In this document: piece by piece, positions 1-9,311 of the stretch
Numbering within the stretch: position 1 is the first letter of the stretch
Layout of the letters: each line of letters begins with the position of its first letter
Origin: Apostichopus japonicus
Taxonomy: Eukaryota; Echinodermata; Holothuroidea; Aspidochirotida; Stichopodidae
NCBI RefSeq assembly: GCF_037975245.1
Contig: NC_092561.1
Span: forward strand, 19,155,508 to 19,219,507
Length of the DNA: 64,000 bases
Direction of reading: 5' to 3'
Notes under the pieces: generated by a model
Told to the model about the DNA's origin: nothing
Databases searched by the model: none
Seen by the model: only the letters and a program-made list of their open reading frames with translations
Program-made: the position numbers and the translations under genes

Positions 1-1306
1 TGCATGTTTAGTTGAATATGTTATCGCGATTAACAATGGAATCATTTATAAATCATTAGTAATTTTTTTTTTATGAAGGTGTGTTAACAGAGAAATCATC
101 TTCTATACACTTAAGCAATGAAAACATATCTAATGATGAATTAATTAATGATCAGTTGCAATTACACGCTTAAACAGTTACTTCAAAGTGTTTTGTTTCT
201 CATGAAATGGTTAGTTTTGGCCAAAGGTATTACCATAAGAAAAATACATAATTATAACTCACCTGAATATATTAGAAAAGGGAGAAAGGCATAAATTTCC
301 ATTCTCGGAAATGCTGACATTTTTTGTTTCATGTTGTTTAGTTGCGGTTAAAGGCTATTGGAGGTACGAAATTATTCTGCCCGCTCAGAAAGCTCCTGAC
401 GAACTAAAGTGATTGATTTTACCAGAACCGTAGTTATTATCACAAATGATGGCTTCACGCTTTGCTTTACAACGAAGATTATCGATCCATTGTCAGGCGG
501 TGATTTGTGCTGTGATCTTCAATCGTCTCGCTCAAAATCTGATTCATAAATAATGAGAGCGAGAGTTTCGCTGCAATAGAGAAGGCACATGGCTTGCAAG
601 TATCATAAAAATCAATTCTGTTGTGGCCAGTTAATGTTTTTCCTAATTTTAGCTTACAAACTTGGCTCTATACATTAGGAAGTAGACTGCTTTTAAGGAG
701 TCATTCAAGGGTTACAAAGTAAGCTGAATTAAAACAAATTACACATTGGAACCAAACTGAAATATACAATTAAAAAGAAAAAAAAGAAGTTGAAAAGCAT
801 GTCAGACGAGTTTGTTTGCGGAGGAGGTGGGGGGTTGGGGGTTGTTTTGTCTGTTTGTTTGTTTGTGGGTTGTTTTTGGCTTATTTGTTACAACAACTGT
901 AACAATGGACTAAAGAGTAAGGTAAGAATGGTATAAGGCTAGAGATTTTTGGCGTTCAAGTCGTTCTCAATGGAAACAAAGAACCATGATGGATAAAGGG
1001 AAAATGTATTGTGCAACTTGGCGTCAAATACATAATAATACTGAAAAATGAAATGCTGATGAGTAATGAAAGAAAAGATGTAGAGCAAGCTAGGTTTGAC
1101 TAGAACTACTACAATGTGTAGTTAGTATAAGTAAATAACTTCAGTTCTCTACACTAATCCTTAACAACATTCCATTAATAACATTCATAATTAAAAAAGG
1201 AAACATAGTAAAATATATAGAACATCTCTAATTGCTAAAGTTGCTTTATTATTGTATTTTGATAGATTACTTGGTACTGGACTATTACAAATATTTTGCT
1301 CATACG

Positions 1307-1307
<1 letters not shown>

Positions 1308-1350
<43 letters not shown>

Positions 1351-1375
1351 ATATATTTATATATATATATATACG
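1308..1375. repeat. (TA)n microsatellite
   Basis: Interrupted TA dinucleotide tract in the 3' flank of gene 1. The same position is occupied by TA tracts in unit 2 (about 18147-18216), unit 3 (about 34809-34911) and unit 4 (about 47726-47900), with very different lengths. Short open frames rich in I and Y here are repeat translation, not genes. Confidence 0.95.
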
Positions 1376-1810
1376 ATCTATACGATATATATGATCAACG
1401 CAATAGTAATATAGGGACATATACACATCCTATTTTACTCTTCTTTATTGCTTCAATTATGTGAATATTTAACGTGGGTTGCATTCACATTCACTTCTTC
1501 ATTATATGGCCATCATTGTACATTTATTTAAAGACGCCTATGTATTGTGTATGATCAGCAATGTGTCTTGTGTGTACTTTGCAGTGTGTAGTGTGTATGG
1601 TGTAGTGTGCAGTGCGTGTGTGTAGCGTGTGTGGCATGTGTGTGTAGTGGAGGCACCCACTTGTCTTCTTTTCACTGATCTAAAGACTTAACGTGTTGCA
1701 CTTATAGTATGATTGGAATAAAATAACACCATCAAGAAATAAAATCAGATAATTGAAACAATAACGAAAGCAAAAATAATACGTACACAACGTTAAGTCT
1801 TCAGATAAAT

Positions 1811-2004
1811 ACTTTGTAAGAAAAAGTCGCCCAGGAAAGAACCTGGGCACGAAAACCAAACTACCGAACGACTGATCCGCTCTCGACCCCAGTCCCCTTG
1901 CATCTGGACTGTGACTTTGTGATCATCGTCAGGTGTGCATCACCATTCCCCTCGAAAGGGAACAGATACTACACTTGATCTTAGCCAAAAGGCCGAGAAG
2001 CGAT
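1811..2004 (-). mobile_element. U2 snRNA-headed SINE (young copy)
   Basis: On the minus strand the element begins with the 5' end of U2 snRNA: ATCGCTTCTCGGCC, then the branch-recognition region around GTGTAGTATC, about 45 nt in all. It then leaves U2 completely: no Sm site or U2 stem-loops III/IV are recognisable. A short hairpin (GTTCCC/GGGGAA) and a unique body follow, ending in a strong hairpin, GCCCAGG-loop-CCTGGGC, and a T-run. The direct repeat gataaat flanks it at 1804-1810 and 2002-2008. Units 2 (about 18640) and 3 (about 35438) have the uninterrupted empty site, so this is a transposed copy, not a U2 gene. SINEs with snRNA heads (SINEU) are known from crocodilians; relation of this family to them is unknown. 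Confidence 0.8.
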
Positions 2005-2429
2005 AAATGAAACAATAAAGCAAGTAACATTAATCAGAGTGTGTGTGTATGTGTCTCCACAATACTGTCGCGTTGATCATCATACATAACTTAAAGCCGT
2101 TATGAAGAAGAAATTATAACGAAAATCTTTTATTATATAAGCAGGAGGAGTGAGTTTATGTCGCCACTATATTGCATCGATCATCATACGTATACACAAC
2201 GTTAATTTTTCACATATATAAAATAAAATAAAGGTAAGCAGAGGGTGTGTATGTGTCTCTACTACACATCTCTTTGATCATCCTACGTACACTACGTTAA
2301 TTCTGCAAGTAAATGAAGATAATTAAAATAAGTAGGAGGTGTCTATGCCTTCATTAGACATCTTGTTATCCTCCTTTAGTGTTATTCTAGGGTATATGCA
2401 ACATGGAGAGATTGCGGACGCATCTGGGG

Positions 2430-2602
2430 TTATTTTGTCCTGTAATCAACGCATCCACTACAAAAACAGTGCAAGTATGAACTACCACACCAGGCGGCAT
2501 CCGAGCAACACGGAGAGGGTCCGGTTTTATCACAGATGGCTTCTTGGCCGTTTGGCGCAATGAAAACATGGCGACACCTACCGTCACTTCTATATGGATT
2601 CG
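2430..2602 (-). CDS. Gene 1 exon T: hevein-like terminal module
   Basis: Terminal coding exon (173 nt including stop TAA at 2430-2432). Acceptor CTACTCAG precedes it on the minus strand. It begins (A)NPYRSDGRC and ends CVDYRTK-stop. The core has paired cysteines, CCSDAAWCG, followed by HCFCSGC, close to the chitin-binding type 1 (hevein) signature C-x(4,5)-CCS-x2-G-x-CG-x4-aromatic-C. Here the conserved Gly is Ala and the aromatic before the last signature Cys is His. Sugar binding is therefore unproven. The same exon, with the stop at the same place, ends all four genes. Confidence 0.75.
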
Positions 2603-3837
2603 CTGAGTAGAAAATAGAAGAAAAACGAGAATTTTAACGAAATAATTAAGTTATTAATGAAAGATATACATTAACTTACTCAATATACGGTATGAATAAT
2701 GCCTTGAATCTGAGTGGTGTAGGCCATAAGTGTATATAAATCAATACAAACATTAAGTTTTTCTCATTGGGTTAAACTCAATGAAAATGAGGGAGGGGGG
2801 GGGGTTGAATTTGAATGAAAATAGCTCATTGAATATGGCATTAGCCAGATTTCTAGACGGTGAAATTATATATAATTGACTGTATGAATCACATTGGGAA
2901 GAAGTGCAATTACATCACGAAAATACACTGGAAACACTATTACATTCATTATGTCTTTGATCATTATAGAATATATTCTGTGAGCTCCTTTATTTCCCTT
3001 ATGGCAACCCTGAAGAAAATACCCAGTTTGAATTCATCCATGTGAGTATGTCTACTCGACTGTTCCCTCGCTGAAATATAATTAAGTTAACATTTGTATT
3101 TGGTATCATATAATTAACAATAAACTTTTCTAATACAATGAGATTGTAGAACGCAGATCGACAGGCACGAATGAAGGCTGTTCCTTCTTGGAAAATGTAT
3201 TGGCAGCCTTTGTGATTGGCTCTTCGTAGCTAGTTGTGAATAGTAATACTTTGTGGGTGTGTTGTGATTCGTTCAATCAACACTTCGTATACATTATATT
3301 CCATTAAAGTAGCCTCCCATAAGTGCTTGTCAATTACGCAGAGTTTTGCTGCGTTCTGAATTATCATTCGAATTTTGACGGATCTGATCATGATTTTATA
3401 TTTAAGGTTAACAGCCGTGAATCATTTAAGGCTTGATTTCTCTCCAATTCGTGACTGAAACCAAAACACTGATTTACTAATCCGACATTTACTCTTTCTG
3501 TGTACAGAGTACTTGCGTATCTGAAGACACCGGCCTTGTCCTTTTGAAGGAGTGTCGTATAAATGACTTCAACTGTAAATAGTACTTTCAGACACGATTT
3601 AATCGCATTAGAGATATGCGTATGTATACATGTGTCTGAGTGTGGTTATAACAAACATATAACCGCAAACCGAAAGTGTTCCCATTAGTAAGAGGTCAAT
3701 ACTCAGTTCGGTCTCCCCTTCATCCATCCTTCATTCTCCAACTCCCAACACCACACCCCACCACTACCACTACCACCCACCCGCTTCCACTTTCCATGGA
3801 GGATTCGAAAGCTCTATAATTTGTTTTAATATCTCAC

Positions 3838-3960
3838 CTGTACATTGTTCTCCGTCCCATGAGTAATCTGTTATGCATGGGCAATCATAGGAACCATAAG
3901 TGTTGACACAAACTGTATTCGGTATGTCACAGCTAGTGTTACTCTCGCACTCATCAATGT
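3838..3960 (-). CDS. Gene 1 exon S: last cbEGF repeat
   Basis: A 123-nt exon, acceptor GTATTAG, donor GTGAGA. It encodes DIDECESNTSC, then CVNTYGSYDC and a WDGEQC end: six cysteines and the calcium-binding DxDEC plus the N/Y pattern. Its final G joins CG of exon T to give Ala, so the EGF runs straight into the hevein-like module. The intron on its N-terminal side contains GGAT-rich short repeats (about 4000-4085). Confidence 0.85.
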
Positions 3961-4580
3961 CTAATACAAAGGGATAAACATTAATATATAGATGTATGGA
4001 TGTATGGTTGGATGTATGCATGGATGGGTGGATGCGTGGGTGGGTGATTAGGTCGGTGGATGGATGGATGGACGGATGGACGGATGGTAAGCAATATTTA
4101 CAACAGGATACATATCTCATAAACATAATTGTAACATATTGCTATGAAAACTTTTAAAACAAATATATTTAATTTGGTAATTTAACCGAACCTTCCCTTT
4201 ATAATGAGACAACCCCAACATTATTAAACAAATCAAGATTATTGTGCAAGTTATCAGAGAGGCAATTCGAGGGTTAACATTACATTGTCCTGGGTACAAG
4301 TTTTCACAATTTTCAAAATTATTACAATTATTACATCGGTCAAGTATATGCAATAACTGGAATGTGGTTATGAGTTGACAGAGGCATCCAACGAGAAAGA
4401 TTCACTTTGAGGTTAGGTTGTTGCCTCTTAAGGACACTTAGTTTCACTAATAAGTCGTCAGAGCTATCACAAATTAAAACAAATTACCAAAAGGAACAAA
4501 AACTTAGCAGTATATAAATATAAAAGAGTTAACTAACTACAGACAACTTACAAATAGAAACATTTATGATAATAACTTAC

Positions 4581-4706
4581 CTTGGCATAAAGACCCTGTA
4601 TTGTAATAACCGGAAGAGCATTCACATGTGTACGATCCCGCTGTATTCACGCAGTAGTTCTCAACCTGATTACAGTCGTGCTGGTTTAGCTTACATTCGT
4701 CAATAT
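4581..4706 (-). CDS. Gene 1 exon E1: cbEGF repeat
   Basis: A 126-nt phase 1-1 exon, acceptor CTTTCAG, donor GTAAGT. It encodes DIDECKLNQHDC, CVNTAGSYTCEC and SGYYNTGSLCQ. It is the most C-terminal of five tandem class E exons spaced about 280-290 nt apart with near-identical introns. Unlike most of its siblings it has Lys after the DIDEC cysteine. Confidence 0.88.
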
Positions 4707-4862
4707 CTGAAAGTTATTAATATATTCGAAAACTTAAGACTTTGGTTTATAAAAACTAAAAACATAATTAGCAAAAGTGATAAATATTTAGCAATAGATA
4801 ACAATTCTACGGTTAACCAACTACAGACAACGAAAATGGATATAATTATGCTATTCAGTTAC

Positions 4863-4988
4863 CTTCGCATAACGACCCTGTATTGTAATAACCCGAAGAG
4901 CATTGACATGTGTAAGATCCCGCTGTATTCACGCAGTAGTTCTCAACCAGAGTACAGTCGTGCTGGTTAAGCTCACATTCGTCAATAT
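4863..4988 (-). CDS. Gene 1 exon E2: cbEGF repeat
   Basis: Class E cbEGF exon, DIDECELNQHDC, CVNTAGSYTCQC, SGYYNTGSLCE. The donor is GTAACT, the minority donor form in the array; E1 and E4 have GTAAGT. It has TLVEN in place of the usual NQVEN before the third cysteine. Six cysteines and the calcium motif are intact. Confidence 0.88.
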
Positions 4989-5144
4989 CTGAAAGTTATT
5001 AATATATTCGAAAACTTAAACCTTTGGTTTATAAAAACTAAAAACATAACTAGCACAAGTGATCAATAATTAGCAATATATAACAATTCTACGGTTAACT
5101 AACTACAGACAACGAAAATGGATATAATTATGCTATTCAGTTAC

Positions 5145-5270
5145 CTTCGCATAATGACCCTGTATTGTAATAACCGGAAGAGCATTCACATGTGTACGAT
5201 CCCGCTGTATTCACGCAGAAGTTCTCAACTTGATTACAGTCGTGCTGGTTTAGCTCACATTCGTCAATAT
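5145..5270 (-). CDS. Gene 1 exon E3: cbEGF repeat
   Basis: Class E cbEGF exon with donor GTAACT and acceptor CTTTCAG. Encodes DIDECELNQHDCNQ and ENFCVNTAG, with Phe where the siblings have Tyr. All six cysteines are present and the frame is open. Confidence 0.88.
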
Positions 5271-5431
5271 CTGAAAGTTAGTAATTACATTCGAAAAAAG
5301 GGAACCTTAGGTATATGAAAGCCTTAAACATAATTAGCAAAAGTGGCAAACAATTAGCAGTAGTTAATAATGCTAGGATAAAAACTAACTACAGACAACT
5401 TACAAATTAAAATAATACTATATTCACTTAC

Positions 5432-5557
5432 CTTGGCATAACGACCCTGTATTGTAATAACCCGAAGAGCATTCACATATGTACGATCCCGCTGTATTCA
5501 CGCAGTAGTTCTCAACCTGACTACAGTCGTGCTGGTTAAGCCCACATTCGTCAATAT
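5432..5557 (-). CDS. Gene 1 exon E4: cbEGF repeat
   Basis: Class E cbEGF exon with donor GTAAGT. Encodes [17 protein letters not shown] and an intact NTAGSY calcium/hydroxylation motif. Gly follows the first cysteine here, and Ser replaces Asn in the DCNQ motif. Confidence 0.88.
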
Positions 5558-5712
5558 CTGAAAGTTATTAATGTATTCGAAAACTTAAAACTTTGGTTTA
5601 TAAAACTTTAAACATAATTAGCAAAAGTGATAAATATTTCGCAGTAGATAAAAATAATACGGTTAACTAACTACAGACAACGAAAATGAATATAATTATG
5701 TTATTCAGTTAC

Positions 5713-5838
5713 CTTCACATATTGACCCTGTATTATAGTAACCGGAAGAGCATTCACATGTGTACGATCCCGCTGTATTCACGCAGTAGTTTTCAACCTG
5801 GTTACAGTCGTGCTGGTTTAGTTCACATTCGTCAATAT
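5713..5838 (-). CDS. Gene 1 exon E5: cbEGF repeat
   Basis: Most N-terminal class E exon of gene 1, donor GTAACT, acceptor ATTTTCAG. Encodes DIDECELNQHDCNQVEN and ends SGYYNTGSICE. It matches the boundary exon of gene 4 (50498-50623) in the ATTTTCAG acceptor and the GSICE ending, which suggests the array edge predates the amplification. Confidence 0.88.
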
Positions 5839-5944
5839 CTGAAAATGACGAATGCATTCGAGAAATGAGACATGTTGTTTATAAAATATAAGAAAAATAT
5901 TAAGATCACCTTGCATGTGTTTGGTGTTAGGCTAGCAGTCAGGA

Positions 5945-5962
5945 CCCCCCCCCCCCCCCCCC
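5945..5962. repeat. Poly-C tract beside decayed exon F
   Basis: A run of C next to the 3' (minus-strand) end of decayed exon F. Equivalent C runs occur at about 22697-22711 and 50735-50750 in units 2 and 4. The tract lies where exon F should end, so it marks the broken end of that exon. Confidence 0.9.
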
Positions 5963-5984
5963 GCCACGCTCTATTCATTACAAA

Positions 5985-6081
5985 CCTGACATTACGTGTC
6001 AGCCGTACGATCCCTCAGTACTCACGCAATAAATCTGATTCAAACTGCAATGATGTAGATTAAGATCACATTTGTCCATGT
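5985..6081 (-). pseudogene. Gene 1 exon F: decayed cbEGF exon
   Basis: Acceptor ATTTTTAG is followed by a readable start, DMDKCDLNLHHC, then YCVSTEGSYG and an in-frame TGA where the fifth cysteine is expected. The C-terminal part is missing and replaced by sequence running into the poly-C tract. Glu of DxDEC has become Lys. The intact counterpart is 50956-51084 in gene 4. If spliced in, it would truncate the protein, so skipping is expected. Confidence 0.75.
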
Positions 6082-6426
6082 CTAAAAATTGTTGTTAGAT
6101 ATTAGAATGGTATGGTATTTATTGCATGAAGTGAACTGCTAAATTATACATATTTCAAAACTTTGCTAATGGTAAAAGTTTACACTTCTTTTTGAAACGG
6201 ATGTTTCAACTATAATGGTAGTTCAACTACGTCATGGAAACGTCATTATGACGTACCTACAATAATATTAAAGTATTCGAGGTTATTGAGACAAAATTAA
6301 GTTTTACGAAACGTTCGTATGAAACAACGTCTTCAGACACACCATTGGTTAAAACCGTTGCCTTCAATGTCTGATTTGACACCTGTGTATGTTAAGTACA
6401 TTTTATTTTCATTTGATTGACCTCTA

Positions 6427-6612
6427 TATCATATCACAGACGTGGCCCTGTGTGAACCGTGGTCCTAAAACAACGTTCGTTTCTACAATATGACTATACG
6501 AATACTACCATAGACGTGGCCCTGTCTGAACCATGACCCTAAAACAACGTTTGTTTCGACAATATGACCCACGAATAGTATGATAGACGTGGCCGTATCT
6601 GAATCATGTTTT
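6427..6612. repeat. ~73-bp minisatellite, about 2 copies
   Basis: Tandem motif containing gacgtggccctgtctgaacc, ccacgtttgtttcgac-like sequence and tatgacctacgaata. The same family has about 3 copies in unit 2, about 1 in unit 3 and 7-8 in unit 4. Confidence 0.8.
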
Positions 6613-6691
6613 ATAATCGTTCTTCGTTACCGTATAAAGTTTACTTCCATAGTCTTCGTATTTGTACTTTGTGAACATAACCAAGATCAAC

Positions 6692-8269
6692 ATTCACATG
6701 AATGACAGCATAAACAGTCATTCTCTTTTCAGTTATCCTGTTACTGAAGCTGAGTTCATTAAAATAGCAAGCTCCAACTTAAAATCAAATAAGGCAGCGG
6801 GTTACGATGGTTTTAAGCCAGGTATTATCAAACATGTTATTCATTTTATTGCAAAATCCATGACTCACATCTGTAATATCTCTTTTAATACTGGCGTATT
6901 TCCTGGCAAACTCAAAGTCGCAAAAGTAGTGCCTATCTTCAAAAAAGGTGACACGAGTTCTTATCAAAATTATCGCCCCATATCACTGTTATCATGTTTT
7001 TCAAAACTGATTGAACGGTTAATGTTCAATCGTATTTACGATTTTACGTGCAAGTACAACATTCTTTGTAACCAACAGTATGGTTTCCGCCCTGGTCATT
7101 CTACTGAACTTGCTCTGGCAGATGCTATTGACAGACTTTACACTAATCTCGATAATGACAACACTTGCATCGGCGTCTTCCTAGACCTGTCCAAAGCATT
7201 CGACACAATTAACCACTCCATTTTATTATCCAAACTATTTTTCTACGGAATCAGAGGAACAACCCTAAATTGGCTAGACAGTTATATCACAAATAGGTTA
7301 CAATACACTACATACAAGAATTCAAATTCTGGACTTGGTGAAATCGCATGTGGTGTGCCTCAGGGCTCTGTGTTAGGTCCTCTGTTGTTTATTATATACG
7401 TTAATGATATCTGCCATGTCTCCAACATCGCTCATACAGTCTTATTTGCCGATGACACCAATCTTTTCTTTCACTCGAAGAACGTAAATTCACTCCAAAG
7501 TACTGTCTCTTGTGAACTGGATAAGTTCTGTGATTGGTTCTCAGCAAACAAATTAAGTATTAATATTGATAAGACTAAGTATATTGTTTTTAGTACCAAA
7601 AGAGCATTTCGTTGGGATAAGGATATTACGATGGACGGCAAAATAATTAAATGTGTAACTGAAACTAAGTTTCTTGGTATTAATATTGATAGCAAACTTT
7701 CTTGGAATAACCATATTTCGTCAGTATGTAACACTGTAGCAAAAAATACTGGTATATTATCTAACCTGAAATATTTCCTCCCACAGCATGTCCTTAGAAT
7801 ACTTTATCAAACACTAGTTCTGCCACACCTATCCTATTGTACAACTATTTGGTCTGGTACATACAATGTTAACATTGACCGCCTAAATATTCTCCAAAAG
7901 AGGGCTATACATCACATTGCTAATGCCCCACCGCTTGAACATACTAGTGGAATATTCAAGTCCCTAAATTTATTAAAACTCGGTGATATTATAACAGTCA
8001 AGGTTGCTACCTTTGCTTACAAAGCATGGAATGGATTACTGCCAGTCACTTTTAATGACTTTATTTGTAGTAACAGAGTCTTACATAACCATCACACAAG
8101 ACAAGCCGACAACGCTCATTGCAATTTTTACCATAGTAACATAGGGAAATTCGGTCTTCGAAACAGAGCAATACAAATTTGGAATGATCTATCAAAAAAT
8201 TTGAAGCTCATTACTTCAAAACCCACATTCACCAGGCATTTGAAAAAGGAGTTCATTAACTCTTACTAG
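6692..8269 (+). CDS. Reverse transcriptase ORF of the LINE (5'-truncated)
   Basis: An open frame of about 525 codons lies within the LINE; an ATG at 6662 belongs to the flanking DNA, so the true start is missing. In order: AAGYDG (start of RT), YRPISLLSCFSKLIE, QQYGFRPGHST, DLSKAFDTINH, PQGSVLGPLLF, the catalytic FADD box, then a thumb/C-terminal region with TKFLGI, LPHLSYCTTIW and FGLRNRAIQIWN. It would copy RNA to DNA by target-primed reverse transcription. Best fit is the CR1/L2/Rex1 group (Jockey-type). The frame has no stop, which suggests recent insertion, but without an endonuclease it is not autonomous. Confidence 0.88.
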   Translation: MHMNDSINSHSLFSYPVTEAEFIKIASSNLKSNKAAGYDGFKPGIIKHVIHFIAKSMTHICNISFNTGVFPGKLKVAKVVPIFKKGDTSSYQNYRPISLLSCFSKLIERLMFNRIYDFTCKYNILCNQQYGFRPGHSTELALADAIDRLYTNLDNDNTCIGVFLDLSKAFDTINHSILLSKLFFYGIRGTTLNWLDSYITNRLQYTTYKNSNSGLGEIACGVPQGSVLGPLLFIIYVNDICHVSNIAHTVLFADDTNLFFHSKNVNSLQSTVSCELDKFCDWFSANKLSINIDKTKYIVFSTKRAFRWDKDITMDGKIIKCVTETKFLGINIDSKLSWNNHISSVCNTVAKNTGILSNLKYFLPQHVLRILYQTLVLPHLSYCTTIWSGTYNVNIDRLNILQKRAIHHIANAPPLEHTSGIFKSLNLLKLGDIITVKVATFAYKAWNGLLPVTFNDFICSNRVLHNHHTRQADNAHCNFYHSNIGKFGLRNRAIQIWNDLSKNLKLITSKPTFTRHLKKEFINSY

Positions 8270-8480
8270 TAATATTTAATCTTTTCACGTATCCATCTCA
8301 GCGTCACTAGGATATTATTACTGTATATTTAATCCTTACGTATATACTGTATTATAAATATTTGTTCATTTTCTTTTCTTTTCTCCCGGGGAGTCTCCTA
8401 CCTTGTTAAGTCTTTTATGACTTTTTAGGAGACTTCCTTTCCCTTTGTACACTATTGGCGATAAAACAAATAAATAAATA
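6692..8480 (+). mobile_element. 5'-truncated CR1/L2-type LINE in gene 1 intron
   Basis: Plus-strand (antisense to gene 1) non-LTR retrotransposon fragment. It starts just before the reverse-transcriptase domain, so the endonuclease is missing. It ends with an (AATA)n tail directly against the donor of exon G: the tail begins about 8 nt into the intron. Units 2-4 have uninterrupted sequence here, so the insertion is younger than the split of unit 1. The 3' region has an inverted pair (gtctcct / aggagac) forming a stem. Confidence 0.88.
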
Positions 8481-8489
8481 TAAACTTGC

Positions 8490-8615
8490 CTATGCACTGT
8501 TCTCCGGCCCACTGGTAACCTGTCATACATTGACATGTATAGGAACCAATATTGTTGACGCAAACTGTATTCTGTACGCTACAGTTGAAACTGCCATTCT
8601 GGCATTCATCGACAT
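8490..8615 (-). CDS. Gene 1 exon G: cbEGF repeat with GC donor
   Basis: A 126-nt phase 1-1 exon. Encodes [24 protein letters not shown] and [10 protein letters not shown]. Acceptor is ATTACAG. The donor reads G|GCAAGT, a GC-AG intron type, conserved in all six class G exons of the window. In gene 1 only the first ~8 intron bases are original; the LINE tail follows at once. Confidence 0.87.
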
Positions 8616-8906
8616 CTGTATTACAAGAGAGAAACATGCTGGTTGTTCAAGAGAGATTTATGTATGACACCTTATGTTCTGTTCCATTTGTGTCGGTCAT
8701 GATAACTGTTACACCCAATAGAATAGAAAAGGTTATCGTCTAACGTTCATTGCGTAGGACTACGGGCCATCAGAAACGTACGCAGTTGTCTCGTAACAGC
8801 TCAAATTCTTTCATATAAATATCAGGGTATGGATGAAGAAAGTGAAATGGAAGATAGTCACATCACTACTGCATGTATCACATGCATTGTCCATGTTCCA
8901 ACTAAC

Positions 8907-9035
8907 CTTGGCATACGGTTCCTGCAGTTCTGTTATAGCCAGATACACATTGGCATCTGTACGAACCCATGGTATTTACGCAGTAGCTTTCATTCAGACT
9001 GCAATTATGTAGGTTAAGGTCACATTCGTCCAAAT
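8907..9035 (-). CDS. Gene 1 exon D: cbEGF repeat
   Basis: A 129-nt exon, acceptor TTTTAG, donor GTTAGT. Encodes [38 protein letters not shown], with six cysteines. The class alternates with QNG-type exons (G, H) along the gene. Confidence 0.87.
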
Positions 9036-9176
9036 CTAAAAGTTGTTAAAAAAAAACTAAAATATGACATTCACTATCAATAAACGTGATAGTTGAAAGT
9101 CTAGGTGAGATTAAATTTCAAACATTCGATACAAATGTTACGAAACGCCTTTATGACATAATGTAATTACTTTTCA

Positions 9177-9311
9177 AGTCACCCAAGAAAGAACCTGGGC
9201 ACGAACAATCAAACAACCGAACGACCGATCAGCTCTCAACCCAAGTCCCCTTGCATCGATACCGTGACTTTTGATCATCATCAGGGGAACATAATGCTAC
9301 ACGTGATACTT
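9177..9311 (-). mobile_element. Old, 5'-truncated copy of the U2-headed SINE
   Basis: Matches the body and 3' hairpin (CCCAGGTTCTTTCTTGGG) of the element at 1811-2004, but on its minus strand starts inside the U2-derived part (ATCACGTGTAGCATTATG). It lacks the first ~22 nt of U2 and about 25 nt of the body. Orthologous copies sit at the same place in units 2, 3 and 4, so it inserted before the array formed. Confidence 0.75.

Larger units (their letters stand above)
1..2429. other. 3' flank of gene 1
   Basis: No coding exon is supported here. The stretch contains a TA microsatellite (about 1308-1375), a degenerate GTGTA-rich tract (about 1560-1650) and the U2-headed SINE at 1811-2004. A minus-strand AATAAA lies at 2129-2134, about 300 nt past the gene 1 stop, and could serve as a polyadenylation signal; the equivalent hexamer is kept in unit 2 (18760-18765) but altered in units 3 and 4. 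The polyadenylation role is only a possibility. Confidence 0.5.

Noticed and set aside
1811-2004. A functional U2 snRNA gene
   Set aside because: Only the first ~45 nt match U2; no Sm site or later stem-loops are recognisable, it is flanked by direct repeats, and empty sites exist in sister units.
2387-2587. Minus-strand frame starting MTVGVAM over exon T
   Set aside because: A shifted frame of exon T. The cysteine-rich frame is conserved in all four copies with a common stop, the other frame is not open in gene 3.
6662-6691. Start codon for the LINE protein
   Set aside because: This ATG lies in flanking intron DNA shared with units 2-4, not in the LINE, so it is a chance start.
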